Shown here: positions 36,532 through 45,705 of the stretch, one piece after another
How the letters are laid out: every line of letters begins with the position of its first letter
Numbering within the stretch: position 1 is the stretch's first letter
Assembly: GCF_001278705.1 (NCBI RefSeq)
Contig: NZ_CP012600.1
Coordinates: forward strand, 2,915,917-2,979,916
Origin: Bacillus gobiensis
GTDB taxonomy: Bacteria > Bacillota > Bacilli > Bacillales > Bacillaceae
Reading direction: 5' to 3'
Length of the DNA stretch: 64,000 nucleotides
Notes under the pieces: generated by a model
Told to the model about the DNA's origin: nothing
Database searches by the model: none
What the model saw: the letters and a program-made list of their open reading frames with translations, nothing else
Made by a program: the position numbers and the translations under genes

Positions 36532-36556
36532 AAAACTCCTTTTGATAAGGAGTTTT
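36532..36556 (-). terminator. Terminator of the VOC gene
   Basis: Perfect stem AAAACTCCT / AGGAGTTTT with loop TTTGATA. On the minus strand it ends in a T6 run. Confidence 0.8.
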
Positions 36557-36592
36557 AATAAATTTTCCCTACATACTCTCTCACATTTGTTA

Positions 36593-36958
36593 TTAAGCCT
36601 CTGTATTTTCTTCAGATACACCAAAAAGCAGCCCTTGATTATCCAAGCAATAAGCGAAGTAACCCATCCCCGGGACTGCTGTTTTTTGCACTACTACCTT
36701 GCCTCCATTATCTACAACAATCTTAAGATAGTCGTCAACCGAAGAGACTTCAATGGAATTTGTCGTTCTGGTAGCGCCATCAGGAGATTTCATTAATCCT
36801 CCATCGATACCAGGTCTATCACTTTCACCTGTCAAAATAAACCAATAGTCGTGCGTCCCAGGCATCTTTTCAAACTTCCAGCCAAAACAATTTGAATAAA
36901 ACTCAATTGCTTCTTCAGGATTTGGAACCTGAAATTCAAATCGTAAAACTTTACTCAT
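36593..36958 (-). CDS. VOC (glyoxalase/bleomycin-resistance-like) protein
   Basis: A 121-residue single-domain protein with two beta-alpha-beta-beta-beta modules, starting MSKVLRFEFQVPNPEEAIEFYSNCFGWKFE. It is close to the family of 'VOC family proteins' known from Bacillus without defined substrate. Metal ligands are not complete to my eye, so an enzyme or a binding protein are both possible. ATG follows TAGGAGGTTGTG. Single gene with its own terminator. Confidence 0.8.
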   Translation of the reverse strand: MSKVLRFEFQVPNPEEAIEFYSNCFGWKFEKMPGTHDYWFILTGESDRPGIDGGLMKSPDGATRTTNSIEVSSVDDYLKIVVDNGGKVVVQKTAVPGMGYFAYCLDNQGLLFGVSEENTEA

Positions 36959-37048
36959 ATCACAACCTCCTAATTTTTATAGAACTTACGTTCGTATTTC
37001 TATAATAATTGAAGATGCTTATTCTGGCTAGTCCATCTAATTTTTTTC

Positions 37049-37828
37049 TCACTTAATCTGCTTTAAAGCCGATTTAACGTTCATATACGTTTTTAATGAT
37101 TTAAACTCTACATGGAGCTGCGCCATAGCCATTGCGAGGTTTGGCTTTATTCCAGTAACTATGAGTTCTGTTCCTGTTAGATTAATTAAATTGTTCAGCT
37201 TAAAAATAGCGTCCGCAACAAATGAATCTACTTCAACAAGCCCCGAAAGATCAATGATAAAGTAGTCATCTTTCGCATCTGTTATGTAGGTTGACACAGT
37301 GGAAATTAAATTTTCGAAGCGAACTTCAGTTAGAGTTCCAATAATAGGAAGGATACTGAGTCCGTCTCTTACCGGTACAATTGGCGTCGAAAGCTTATAC
37401 ATTTCATCCGTAAATTCTGACAGCTGTTTTTGCCGATTGATATCCTCGGTAACGTCCTTTTGCAGCCCGACAAAATAAAGCTTTCCTTCCTCTTCCATCC
37501 AAAGAGGCTCAATGGTTAGTTCATTCCAAAATTCTGTTCCGTCTTTTCGATAATTTAACAGCTGAGTCTTAATGGAATTCCGATTATCAATTGCCTCCCG
37601 AATCTTTCGAACAGATTCCTTGTCCGTTCCCTGTCCTTGCAGAAGTCTGCAATTTTTTCCGATTAGCTCCTCTTCAGAATATCCAGTCATCTTTAAAAAA
37701 CCATTGTTCACATAAACAATTGGATTATCCTCGAGTGTAGGATCAGTGATCGTGACGCCTACTTCCGCGTAATCCAGAGCTTTATTTATCAGTTTCTGAT
37801 TTTTAGGAGTGTCAGATTCCAGGTTCAT
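37049..37828 (-). CDS. ytvA: LOV-STAS blue-light photoreceptor, YtvA-like
   Basis: A 259-residue protein: LOV (PAS) domain at about residues 10-125 with GKNCRLLQG carrying the photoactive cysteine C60, then a linker helix and a STAS domain (about 150-255) with DLSGLVEVDSFVADA. YtvA is a stressosome component that activates sigma-B general stress response in blue light by forming a flavin-cysteine adduct. One conserved position differs: the usual NCRFLQ is NCRLLQ here. AAGGAGAGACC precedes the ATG. Single gene. Confidence 0.92.
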   Translation of the reverse strand: MNLESDTPKNQKLINKALDYAEVGVTITDPTLEDNPIVYVNNGFLKMTGYSEEELIGKNCRLLQGQGTDKESVRKIREAIDNRNSIKTQLLNYRKDGTEFWNELTIEPLWMEEEGKLYFVGLQKDVTEDINRQKQLSEFTDEMYKLSTPIVPVRDGLSILPIIGTLTEVRFENLISTVSTYITDAKDDYFIIDLSGLVEVDSFVADAIFKLNNLINLTGTELIVTGIKPNLAMAMAQLHVEFKSLKTYMNVKSALKQIK

Positions 37829-38018
37829 TTTTCTTGGTCTCTCCTTCTTACTTGGTAAAAATGTAATACATAAAACTCGTACGATTTAATAACCTTTATG
37901 ATATTCCCTTATTCTTTATGTTTCAAACCATTTTTTTACCTTCCATCTTTTTGCGGAGAGTTTTTTATTTTATACTAAATGAAATAAACGTTTGTTTAAT
38001 GATTAAAGGAGTGGGGAT

Positions 38019-38678
38019 ATGGATATCCCAATTGAATTGTTTGATGCCTGCAAAAAAAGAATTTCTCCTTTTCAGGTAGAAGGTTTTCTTCTTGGCGGGG
38101 GTTCAGAAACAGCTGAAATTATGATTGTTGGCGAAGCACCCGGCGAACAAGAAATCATCAAAGAAATTCCTTTTTGCGGAAGAGCAGGTGTTGAGCTCGA
38201 TCGATTTCTTGAGCATGCCGAACTTAACAGAGAAGAAATCTACATCACTAGCACAGTCCGCAGCAGGCCATTTCGCGTGAAGGAAAAAATCATTCGGGGC
38301 AAAAAGGTGATTAAGAAAGAAAATCGAAAGCCAAATAAAAAGGAGATCATTGCCCATGCACCTTTGCTTGATTATCAAATCAAAAAAATCAAGCCGTACA
38401 TCATCGTCGCATTGGGTGCTGTCGCTTTTGAGCGGCTGACCGGAAAAAAGGAGAAAATGACGGAAATTCACGGGAAAGCCTGCCAAACTTCAATTCTTGA
38501 ACTTGACAGCCTAGAAAATAATCAGCTGGTGTTGGGAGAGGAGGAATATATCCTTTTTCCAACCTTCCACCCGGCCAGCATTTTTTACAATCGCTCATTA
38601 TTACCCCTTATTTATGAGGATTTTGAAAAATTGAAACAGCTTAGCGGAGGAACGAAAGATGACAAACGTAATGCTTGA
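38019..38678 (+). CDS. Uracil-DNA glycosylase superfamily protein (family 4-like)
   Basis: A 219-residue protein with motif A GEAPGEQEIIKEIPFCGRAG near residue 38 and motif B FPTFHPASIFYN near residue 182, the marks of family 4/5 uracil-DNA glycosylases that excise uracil from DNA. Family 4 uses four cysteines to hold a [4Fe-4S] cluster. Here only C11, C54 and one or two others are seen, with no N-terminal CxxC, so the cluster may be absent. A basic insertion (about residues 88-112) is unusual. GGAGTGGGG before ATG. The next gene overlaps by 20 bases. Confidence 0.75.
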   Translation: MDIPIELFDACKKRISPFQVEGFLLGGGSETAEIMIVGEAPGEQEIIKEIPFCGRAGVELDRFLEHAELNREEIYITSTVRSRPFRVKEKIIRGKKVIKKENRKPNKKEIIAHAPLLDYQIKKIKPYIIVALGAVAFERLTGKKEKMTEIHGKACQTSILELDSLENNQLVLGEEEYILFPTFHPASIFYNRSLLPLIYEDFEKLKQLSGGTKDDKRNA

Positions 38679-39129
38679 TTATTACCAATTAAAATATCTT
38701 CCTGCTTTAACGGTCTACGAGCTTCCTGAAGAACAAGCCAAATATACTGCTTTGCCAGCCAATATGCTTTATTCATCGGAAACAAAATCACCGATCGTCA
38801 TCTTAGCCAACGAAGAAGTAGTCGGTTTTTTTGTTCTACATACAGGAGAAATCGTCAAGAATTACACTGATATCTCAACAGCTATCCTATTAACCTCTTT
38901 TTCGATTGATTTTCGTAAGCAAAGAATGGGATTTGCCCATCATGGGCTGCTCGCCTTAAATGACTTTGTAAAAAAACATCATTCCGAAATTACAGATGTT
39001 GTTCTCTCTGTAAACCTAAAAAACATGCCTGCGCGGAGACTGTATGAACAGGTTGGGTTTCTCGATACAGGAAAACGAATGGAAGGCGTGATGGGCGAGC
39101 AGCTTGTGCTGAGGAAGAGGATTGTATGA
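38659..39129 (+). CDS. GNAT-family N-acetyltransferase
   Basis: A 156-residue acetyltransferase. The acetyl-CoA loop region RKQRMGFAHHGL near residue 93 replaces the canonical RxxGxG/A, and ARRLYEQVGFLDTGKRMEG near residue 117 is the typical C-terminal GNAT motif. It overlaps the glycosylase-like gene by 20 bases with GGAGGAACG as ribosome site, so both are co-translated. The substrate is unknown. Confidence 0.8.
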   Translation: MTNVMLDYYQLKYLPALTVYELPEEQAKYTALPANMLYSSETKSPIVILANEEVVGFFVLHTGEIVKNYTDISTAILLTSFSIDFRKQRMGFAHHGLLALNDFVKKHHSEITDVVLSVNLKNMPARRLYEQVGFLDTGKRMEGVMGEQLVLRKRIV

Positions 39130-39222
39130 GATTGTTCAATCTACGTGCCTAAGTCAGCTTTTTCATTAATCTTAAGCACGTAGGATTTGATCGCGACTGG
39201 CCAAGCTTGAGATGAGCATACC

Positions 39223-39963
39223 TCAGTCTTTATCCTCTATGCTCTCTAACATTGCCATCCCTTCAGCCTCTGCAATTAACTTGAGTACGTCTGGAGCTTG
39301 AGGGTCACTGCTAAAATTGATTTCTTTCATTGCCGCTTCCCTATCGTATGTCGTTCTCCGAAACTCATACTCTCCTGGGCCAAGTAAGAGCCAATAAGCA
39401 CCTGGGTGGTCAGCAAATGGCATTCCTACACTCCCGGCATTAAGAACACACACCCCTCCTACCTGCTGCTTAAACTGAATATGGGTATGTCCGCAAACAA
39501 CAATTTGCTGATCAACATTATTAAAGATGGCGGTAAGTCGTTCCATTGAGGTATTTGGTGTAAAGATCTCCTCGTCACTACGCGGTGTGGCATGGCAGAA
39601 TAAGATATCCCCTAATCCTTCAACACTAAGTGTTATATGTTCTGGCAGCTGGGCGAGGAAATCTCTGTGGGAATGTGTTAACTGTTTAGCGACCCATTGC
39701 TGACTCTTACGTCCTTTCTCCGTCAAATGGGAGAGAGACTGACCATCAAATGCAATGACAACTTCCCGATCTCCATTGCCGCGGATGAAGCGTACCTTAT
39801 CACCTTCTAAAGAAAGACGGTCCAGTGTTTGTACAGGCATGGGTCCAGAGACGATATCTCCTCCAATGATAATTAGGTCAGGTTGTACCTCCTTGAGCTC
39901 CTCAAACACTGCATTCAGTGCAGGCAGGTTCCCATGAATATCATAAAGTGCAGCAATTTTCAC
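39223..39963 (-). CDS. Metallophosphoesterase (YfcE/diadenosine-type)
   Basis: A 246-residue calcineurin-like phosphoesterase: MKIAALYDIHGNLPALNAVF carries the DxH metal ligands, GGDIVSGPM, GNGDRE, VVCGHTHIQF and NAGSVGMPF follow in order. The GTG at 39963 is used because GGAAGGAG is 9-10 bases upstream. An upstream TTG at 39981 lies over that site. Family members hydrolyse phosphodiesters or nucleotide polyphosphates. Substrate not predictable. Single gene. Confidence 0.87.
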   Translation of the reverse strand: MKIAALYDIHGNLPALNAVFEELKEVQPDLIIIGGDIVSGPMPVQTLDRLSLEGDKVRFIRGNGDREVVIAFDGQSLSHLTEKGRKSQQWVAKQLTHSHRDFLAQLPEHITLSVEGLGDILFCHATPRSDEEIFTPNTSMERLTAIFNNVDQQIVVCGHTHIQFKQQVGGVCVLNAGSVGMPFADHPGAYWLLLGPGEYEFRRTTYDREAAMKEINFSSDPQAPDVLKLIAEAEGMAMLESIEDKD

Positions 39964-40041
39964 TTCTCCAACTCCTTCCAAAAAGTGAGATCACCTAATA
40001 AGTTCTTCCATAGTTCATTTAATACCTTTTTTCTAGATTTA

Positions 40042-40082
40042 TTAAAAAAGCCTCTATCCAGGTTTACTCCTGGATAAAGGCT
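40042..40082 (-). terminator. Terminator of threonine synthase
   Basis: AGCCTCTATCCAGG pairs with CCTGGATAAAGGCT around TTTACT. On the minus strand a T6 run follows. Confidence 0.85.
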
Positions 40083-40089
40083 GTTCTCT

Positions 40090-41307
40090 TCATGAATTGC
40101 TGCTTATACTTTCATTCTTTTGCAAAACAGAAACTTCTACATTTACCGTATCAGGATATTTGATTCCTGCTCCAGTATTTAACGCAACTACGGTTTCGTT
40201 TTCTTTGATCCAATTTTTCTTTCTAAGTTCTCTGGCCGCAGCAAAGGTAGCAGCGCCTTCGGGACATATAAAGGCTCCATCAAGATAGGCGATTTTCTTT
40301 TGCTCCTCAAGAATCACAGCATCCTCAATCGAAATCGCACATCCGTCCGTTTCATAGATCGCTTCAAGCACGAGAAAGTCTCCGAGTGCTTTTGGAACGT
40401 TTATGCCAAATGCAATTGTTTGGGAGTCTTCCCAAAATTCCGATTCGGAGTTTCTTTCTTCCCAAGCTTTGACGATCGGGGCGCAGTTTTCTGCCTGGAC
40501 GGCCACGAGCCTCGGCAGCTCGCCTTTTACCCAGCCCAGCTCTTTTAGCTCTGAGAGTGCTTTGTATATACCAATAATGCCTACTCCCCCTCCGGTAGGA
40601 TAGAGAATGACATCAGGAAGCGACCAATTCATTTGTTCGGCAATTTCCAGCCCCATTGTCTTCTTTCCTTCTATACGATAAGGCTCTTTTAACGTTGAAG
40701 CATCGTAAAGACCGAAATCTTGTATAGCCTTTCCTACAATTTTTCCTGCATCGCTAATCAAGCCATCCACCAAATATAAGTTGGATCCGGAAATAGCAGT
40801 TTCATTTCTTGTGATCTTTGGAGCGTCCACAGGCATTACCACCGTTGATTTCAAGCCTGCTCTGGCTGCATAAAGCGCCCAGGCAGCTCCGGCATTTCCA
40901 TTGGTCGGCATAGCGAGTTCAGTAACGCCGAGCTCCTTTGCTTTTGAAACTCCTACCGCTGCCCCCCTTGCTTTAAAAGAACCGGTTGGCACGATGCCTT
41001 CGTCCTTCATGAAAAGCCGCTGAATATTCATATCCGCTTCCGAACGCTTCATTGGGAGAAGCGGTGTCATCCCTTCTCCGAGCGATACAATATGTTCAGG
41101 ATTCGTCACCGGCAAAAGCTCGTGATATCTCCAAAGGGAATTCTCTCTTTCTTTTAATTGATCTGGTTTTAATTTTGCCCGCAGCTCTTGCAGATGATAG
41201 CGGACAAGGAGCGGAGAACCGCAGCTGCATAACTGCTGAATTTCGTTATGAGGAAATTCCCGATTGCATTTAGGGCATTCCAAGTGTGAGATGTAGCTAT
41301 GTGTCAT
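40090..41307 (-). CDS. thrC: Threonine synthase (zinc-ribbon type)
   Basis: A 405-residue fold-type II PLP enzyme that converts O-phosphohomoserine to threonine. An N-terminal rubredoxin-like zinc ribbon (C11, C14, C27, C29) precedes the catalytic domain. K112 in TGSFKARGA binds PLP, and PTNGNAGAAWA is the substrate-carboxylate loop. This longer ribbon-bearing type differs from the 352-residue B. subtilis ThrC and is usually a second copy not linked to hom-thrB, as here. GGAGGCG precedes the ATG. Single gene with its own terminator. Confidence 0.87.
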   Translation of the reverse strand: MTHSYISHLECPKCNREFPHNEIQQLCSCGSPLLVRYHLQELRAKLKPDQLKERENSLWRYHELLPVTNPEHIVSLGEGMTPLLPMKRSEADMNIQRLFMKDEGIVPTGSFKARGAAVGVSKAKELGVTELAMPTNGNAGAAWALYAARAGLKSTVVMPVDAPKITRNETAISGSNLYLVDGLISDAGKIVGKAIQDFGLYDASTLKEPYRIEGKKTMGLEIAEQMNWSLPDVILYPTGGGVGIIGIYKALSELKELGWVKGELPRLVAVQAENCAPIVKAWEERNSESEFWEDSQTIAFGINVPKALGDFLVLEAIYETDGCAISIEDAVILEEQKKIAYLDGAFICPEGAATFAAARELRKKNWIKENETVVALNTGAGIKYPDTVNVEVSVLQKNESISSNS

Positions 41308-41399
41308 TGATACGCCTCCTGTTAGATGCTTAATGATATGATTGTGATTGCAGCATATTGCCGGAAAATCAGAAAAATCGCAGAGAGCTAACTTAATAG

Positions 41400-41434
41400 A
41401 AAAAAGCTGTTATTACACTTATAATAACAGCTTT
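41400..41434 (-). terminator. Terminator of the flavin reductase gene
   Basis: AGCTGTTATTA / TAATAACAGCT, 6-base loop, A-run on the left giving T-run on the minus strand. Confidence 0.85.
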
Positions 41435-41483
41435 TAACCCTATATTTGAAGCTCATCACATATTAGTTGCACGGGTATCTATC

Positions 41484-42059
41484 TTACTTTAACGGCTGTT
41501 CAGAAGCTGTCTGGTCCACTCCCCTAGGCTTGCTTTTTATTTCATGAATCAGTACGTCAAGTGAGGTTTCCAAACGATTCGTCAGTTCCTCCGTTAACTC
41601 AAATTGATTCGCATCAACTCTGGTAATCCATTGATCGAGGGCATAGACGCCGTTAAGAATATTGGTGGCCCCCAGTGCTGAGACAACCGGTTTTAGTGAA
41701 TAATCGATCGCTAAAAAGTGCGCGATCGTACCGCCGACAAATAACGGATAAACAATTTTTCCTTGAAGACCTTTTTGCGGGATTAAATCAAGGAATGTTT
41801 TTAATACGCCTGTGTATGAAGCTTTGTAAACAGGGCTTGCAATAATCGCGGCTGTCGCTTTTTCAACTTTTGCTTGAGCTTCCTTAATGGCCTCGCTGGC
41901 AAAATTGGCTTTGATTAAGTCTTCACTCGGGAGCTCTGAAACGATAAGATGGTCAACTTCAAAACCTGATTCCTCTAGTTTGTTTTGGCTGTAATCAATG
42001 ATTCCATTCAAACGTGACCCGGGAGTTGGACTGCCAGAAATAATTAGTACGTTACTCAT
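41484..42059 (-). CDS. NADPH-dependent FMN reductase, SsuE/MsuE-like
   Basis: A 191-residue flavodoxin-like reductase: ISGSPTPGSRLNGI near residue 7 binds FMN, ASPVYKASYTGVLKTFLDLIPQ near residue 94 is the SsuE signature including the pi-helix region, and GGTIAHFLAIDYSLKPVVSALGA follows. SsuE proteins deliver reduced flavin to two-component monooxygenases for sulfonate sulfur. No ssuD-like gene is in the window, so a general flavin or quinone reductase role is equally possible. Ribosome site TTAGGAGG. Confidence 0.85.
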   Translation of the reverse strand: MSNVLIISGSPTPGSRLNGIIDYSQNKLEESGFEVDHLIVSELPSEDLIKANFASEAIKEAQAKVEKATAAIIASPVYKASYTGVLKTFLDLIPQKGLQGKIVYPLFVGGTIAHFLAIDYSLKPVVSALGATNILNGVYALDQWITRVDANQFELTEELTNRLETSLDVLIHEIKSKPRGVDQTASEQPLK

Positions 42060-42208
42060 ATTTTTCTACCTCCTAATGAAAATACTCGTGAAATAATAAA
42101 CCAAGTAAATCAGTTGCTTTTTTCATACTATACCATGATCGTATTAGAAAGTGTAGGTGAATCAAAATATATAGCTAAAACAGACAAGCTAAAGATTGAA
42201 TCAGTAGA

Positions 42209-42233
42209 TAAAAAAATCCAGTCTAAGACTGGA
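42209..42233 (-). terminator. Terminator of ssbB
   Basis: CCAGTC-TAA-GACTGG (42218-42232), with A7 to the left as the minus-strand T-run. Confidence 0.8.
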
Positions 42234-42301
42234 AAATGGGGGATGATGAAGAAGGTATTGTGATTTTTTCTAAAGAGGTGATGGTAGGCCTGTTTAGTTC
42301 C

Positions 42302-42643
42302 TTACGTTTCGACCAGTTCGCGCGGCTTGCCGCTTAAGAATCGAACGGAATCGGCGACTACATCCGTTACATAGACGCGGTTGCCATCTGCATTTTCATA
42401 GTTGCGGGTTTGAATTCTTCCGCTTACGCCGACAATAGAACCTTTGCGACAGTAATTTGTTGTGTTCTCGGCCGTTTTTCTCCAAAGGGTGCAGTTGACG
42501 AAATCGGTTTCGATATCACCTTCGGAATTTCTGAAGTTGCGGTTTACAGCTAGTGTGACAGTGGCCACAGGTGCGCCATCAGACGTATAACGAAGCTCGG
42601 GGTCCTTCGTCAATCGTCCGACCAGCATGACTTGATTAAACAT
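42302..42643 (-). CDS. ssbB: Single-stranded DNA-binding protein SsbB
   Basis: A 113-residue OB-fold protein starting [20 protein letters not shown]. It equals SsbB of B. subtilis in length and lacks the long tail and acidic DDDLPF tip of the essential SsbA. SsbB protects incoming single strands during transformation. I looked for ComK boxes upstream (AAAAN5TTTT pairs) and did not find a convincing one. GAAAGGAGG before ATG. It marks the right border of the accessory block, since ywqA follows closely in B. subtilis. Confidence 0.93.
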   Translation of the reverse strand: MFNQVMLVGRLTKDPELRYTSDGAPVATVTLAVNRNFRNSEGDIETDFVNCTLWRKTAENTTNYCRKGSIVGVSGRIQTRNYENADGNRVYVTDVVADSVRFLSGKPRELVET

Positions 42644-42903
42644 TCACTTCCTCCTTTCAGCTAAGGTGGTACCATTGTAATCGAGATTGCCACAGAAGGA
42701 AAAAAGCGATAAAACGATTATACAGTCGTTAAACCAGAGGTTTTTCTCTCTTTATTGGTGCAGCTTTTACTTTCCTGTACTTTATTGAAGTGAAATCCTT
42801 ATTTTATTAAGTTTGCTATTTACATTCACGCTCTGTAGCTTTGCTTTCTCAATTCTGTGCTATAATGAACGAGGAGAAATTTACAGTCTGCGGGGTGAAT
42901 GTA

Positions 42904-43323
42904 ATGAAAACCTTTAAGCTGATCGACTTGGCGATTGAGGAACGAGTCGATGGCACCGAGACTCACAAAGAAATTCATATCGATCAAGGTCTTGTCATTA
43001 ATCAGGAGGAAAGCGATAATCATTGGTTGCTTGAATGTGTCATATCAAATGATCAGAGGGATACATTCGAAAAGTATCTGGACAAGAATGAAGAATTCAA
43101 TATATGGGTTACCATTACTAAAAAAACCAATCATCCTGCCCACTTATTAGTAACGGCTAAAAATATAATCACCCTGGATAAGGGCGTTTCCATTTTGCTT
43201 GATGGAAGAATGGTTTCCAATCGGTTCAAACAGGAATCTGAGGGAATCCTTGAAGAACTGCTTGAAGAAGGATATACCGGACAAGAGCTTTTGGAGAACT
43301 TTCGGAAAAATCTGTATTCGTAA
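42904..43323 (+). CDS. ywpF: YwpF-like family protein
   Basis: A 139-residue protein starting MKTFKLIDLAIEERV and ending with the EGYTGQELLENFRKNL helix. It belongs to the YwpF-like family, found at the same place next to ssbB in B. subtilis. No function is known. The ATG at 42904 has GGGGTGA upstream. A TATAAT at 42861-42866 marks the likely promoter. A strong bidirectional-looking terminator follows. Confidence 0.82.
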   Translation: MKTFKLIDLAIEERVDGTETHKEIHIDQGLVINQEESDNHWLLECVISNDQRDTFEKYLDKNEEFNIWVTITKKTNHPAHLLVTAKNIITLDKGVSILLDGRMVSNRFKQESEGILEELLEEGYTGQELLENFRKNLYS

Positions 43324-43332
43324 CCACCGAAT

Positions 43333-43385
43333 AAAAATAGTGGATCAGCCATGTTGTGTGAAACATAGCTGATCCACTATTTTTC
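43333..43385 (+). terminator. Terminator of ywpF
   Basis: Long perfect stem AAAAATAGTGGATCAGC / GCTGATCCACTATTTTT with an 18-base loop. Confidence 0.9.
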
Positions 43386-43499
43386 ATTTCGTCTGAACTA
43401 AAGCTTGTTTTCAAATGTCAAGCATTTTTTGTTTGCTATTATACTTTCGAAAATCGAATCAACCATGTAAAATGTAAGGCGATAATGAGGAGGTGTGTT

Positions 43500-44378
43500 A
43501 TGAAAAACATCATTTACATTGTGATTGGAACGTTTTTATTCGCCATTTCAGTTACGTTGCTTGCAATGCCTAACCATATCGCTGAAGGCGGAATTGTTGG
43601 TCTGTCTCTATTAATTTATTTCGGTTTAGGGATATCTCCCAGTATCTCTAACCTTGTTATATTTATTATATTATTAGCGGTTGGAATTAAATTCCTCCCA
43701 CGTCACATGATTTACAAAACGATATTAAATGTTCCCCTTTTGTCATTATTCATTTATCTTACAGAAAATCTGGGCAAGCCTATGGAAGATCCGTTGCTTG
43801 CTGCAATTTTTGCCGGTCTTTTAACCGGTGTAGGTTTTGGTCTCATTTATCAAGCAGGAAGTTCAGTAGGGGGAACTTCAATCATAGCATTGATGTTAAA
43901 AGTGCGTTTAGGCTGGAATTTAACCGGAACCGGATTTGCACTTGATGCACTTGTCGTGTTGGCCGGAATTTTTATTATCGGGCCTGTCTATACAATGTAC
44001 ACTTTAATCGCACTCTTTATCGGGAAATTAGCAACTGATTATGTTCTTGGCGGTTTTGATTCTAAAAAAGCAGTCAATATCATTTCTCCCAAAATCCAAG
44101 AGATTTCACATAGAGTCATGAATGAAATGTCTTCAAGTGCAACGATGTTTGAAGGTCATGGCGAGTATACCAAAGAAAAACGAAGTGTCCTTTATGTAGT
44201 TGTTCGCTCACATCGATTGTTGCATTTAAAAAGGCTTATAAAAGAAATTGATCCGAATGCTTTTGTTGTTATTCACAACGTCAAAGACGTCTCGGGAGGA
44301 ACTTTTTTTGCAACACATCATAGCTATTATGGGCAGGAATCAACAACTGTCCCTCAAAATAAAGGAAACAACATTTAG
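43500..44378 (+). CDS. YitT family membrane protein
   Basis: A 292-residue protein with an N-terminal membrane domain of five or six helices (IAEGGIVGLSLLIYFGLGISPS, GLIYQAGSSVGGTSIIALML) and a cytoplasmic DUF2179 domain (about residues 215-285, GHGEYTKEKRSVLYVVV). B. subtilis has several paralogues of unknown function. GAGGAGGTG sits just before ATG 43500. Single gene with its own terminator. Confidence 0.88.
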   Translation: MKNIIYIVIGTFLFAISVTLLAMPNHIAEGGIVGLSLLIYFGLGISPSISNLVIFIILLAVGIKFLPRHMIYKTILNVPLLSLFIYLTENLGKPMEDPLLAAIFAGLLTGVGFGLIYQAGSSVGGTSIIALMLKVRLGWNLTGTGFALDALVVLAGIFIIGPVYTMYTLIALFIGKLATDYVLGGFDSKKAVNIISPKIQEISHRVMNEMSSSATMFEGHGEYTKEKRSVLYVVVRSHRLLHLKRLIKEIDPNAFVVIHNVKDVSGGTFFATHHSYYGQESTTVPQNKGNNI

Positions 44379-44386
44379 TTATATAT

Positions 44387-44438
44387 GAAAAGCGGCTTTG
44401 TTCGTAAAATTAACGTCCTAAGCCGCTTTTCTTTTTTT
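44387..44438 (+). terminator. Terminator of the YitT gene
   Basis: GAAAAGCGGCTT / AAGCCGCTTTTC, 21-base loop, then T7. Confidence 0.9.
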
Positions 44439-44498
44439 ATAAAATTTCATGCTCTATAATTTGTAGAGAACTATATTTTAAGCAACGGAGGCATCATA

Positions 44499-45503
44499 AT
44501 GACACAAACATTTGACGCACTGATTGTTAACAAGCACGATGAAAAATTTACTGTAGGTATTGATAGATTGTCTTCTAAAGATTTACCTGAAGGCGAAGTG
44601 TTAATACGTGTCCATTATTCTAGTGTGAACTATAAAGATAGCCTTGCAGCAATTCCGAACGGTAATATTGTGAAAAAATATCCATTTGTACCTGGAATTG
44701 ATTTGGCTGGCGTTGTCGTCTCTTCCGATGACTCTCGTTTTCAAGAAGGAGACGCGGTTATCGCAACGAGCTACGATATAGGAGTATCTCATTATGGCGG
44801 TTACAGTGAGTTTGCCCGTATTCCGGCAGATTGGATCGTACCATTGCCGAAAGGACTCACTTTACGGGAAGCGATGATTATCGGCACGGCCGGCTTCACA
44901 GCTGCCTTATCAATTCAAGATTTAGAACAGAATCATCTCTCGCCGCAAAAAGGAAAAGTTCTAGTTACCGGCTCAACAGGAGGGGTTGGCAGCTTTGCTG
45001 TTGCACTTCTTTCGTCTCTAGGTTATGAAGTAGAAGCAAGTACTGGCAAAGAGTCTGAAGAAGACTATTTAAAAGGGCTCGGAGCCTCTTCTATCGTTTC
45101 TCGGGATAAGGTTTATAACGGGACATTAAAAGCTCTGGGCAAACAGGAATGGGCTGCGGCTGTCGATCCCGTTGGCGGGGAGCCTTTAGCTTCGATCTTA
45201 AGTCAGCTGCAAAATGGCGGAGCTGTCGCTGTAAGCGGGTTAACTGCTGGAACAAAAGTGCCTACCTCGGTGTTTCCGTTTATCCTAAGAGGGATAAAAT
45301 TGTTAGGAATTGATTCTGTCTATTGTCCGATGGAAACACGAATGAAAGTATGGGAACGGCTCGCAACAGATTTAAAGCCTGCAAACCTTGAAGACTTTAT
45401 CCACCAGGAGGTCACATTACATGAGCTTCCTGATGCTCTTCCTACACTATTAAAAGGGCAAGTTCGCGGAAGGACGCTTGTTAAAATCAGTTCTAACATC
45501 TGA
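44499..45503 (+). CDS. yhfP: YhdH/YhfP-family quinone oxidoreductase
   Basis: A 334-residue zinc-free medium-chain dehydrogenase. GTAGFTAALS near residue 129 and VTGSTGGVGSFAVALLSSLGY near residue 152 form the NADPH site. The pattern follows YhfP of B. subtilis and the acrylyl-CoA reductase AcuI/YhdH, enzymes that reduce activated double bonds or quinones with NADPH. GGAGGCATCATA precedes the ATG. The 200 bases after the stop hold only a terminator for the converging mscL. Confidence 0.88.
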   Translation: MTQTFDALIVNKHDEKFTVGIDRLSSKDLPEGEVLIRVHYSSVNYKDSLAAIPNGNIVKKYPFVPGIDLAGVVVSSDDSRFQEGDAVIATSYDIGVSHYGGYSEFARIPADWIVPLPKGLTLREAMIIGTAGFTAALSIQDLEQNHLSPQKGKVLVTGSTGGVGSFAVALLSSLGYEVEASTGKESEEDYLKGLGASSIVSRDKVYNGTLKALGKQEWAAAVDPVGGEPLASILSQLQNGGAVAVSGLTAGTKVPTSVFPFILRGIKLLGIDSVYCPMETRMKVWERLATDLKPANLEDFIHQEVTLHELPDALPTLLKGQVRGRTLVKISSNI

Positions 45504-45652
45504 AAAAGCAGGGGATCCAATGATTTCCTTTGATATTGACGGTATGCTGGAATGATCGGTATATGGTTTAAATAGATGGGATAAACAACGTCAGAAAGAA
45601 GTGATTGGCATACACTCACTTTCGAAACTGTTATCAGTTCTTCCCTAAATTA

Positions 45653-45695
45653 AAAAGAGAGTACATATTTATTGTTAATATGTGCTCTCCTTTTG
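45653..45695 (-). terminator. Terminator of mscL
   Basis: AGAGTACATATT / AATATGTGCTCT with G-U pair, flanked by A5 (minus-strand T-run). Confidence 0.75.
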
Positions 45696-45705
45696 CGTTT
45701 CTATT

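Noticed and set aside
42644..42760. ComK boxes upstream of ssbB.
   Set aside because: No pair of AAAAN5TTTT motifs at the right spacing.
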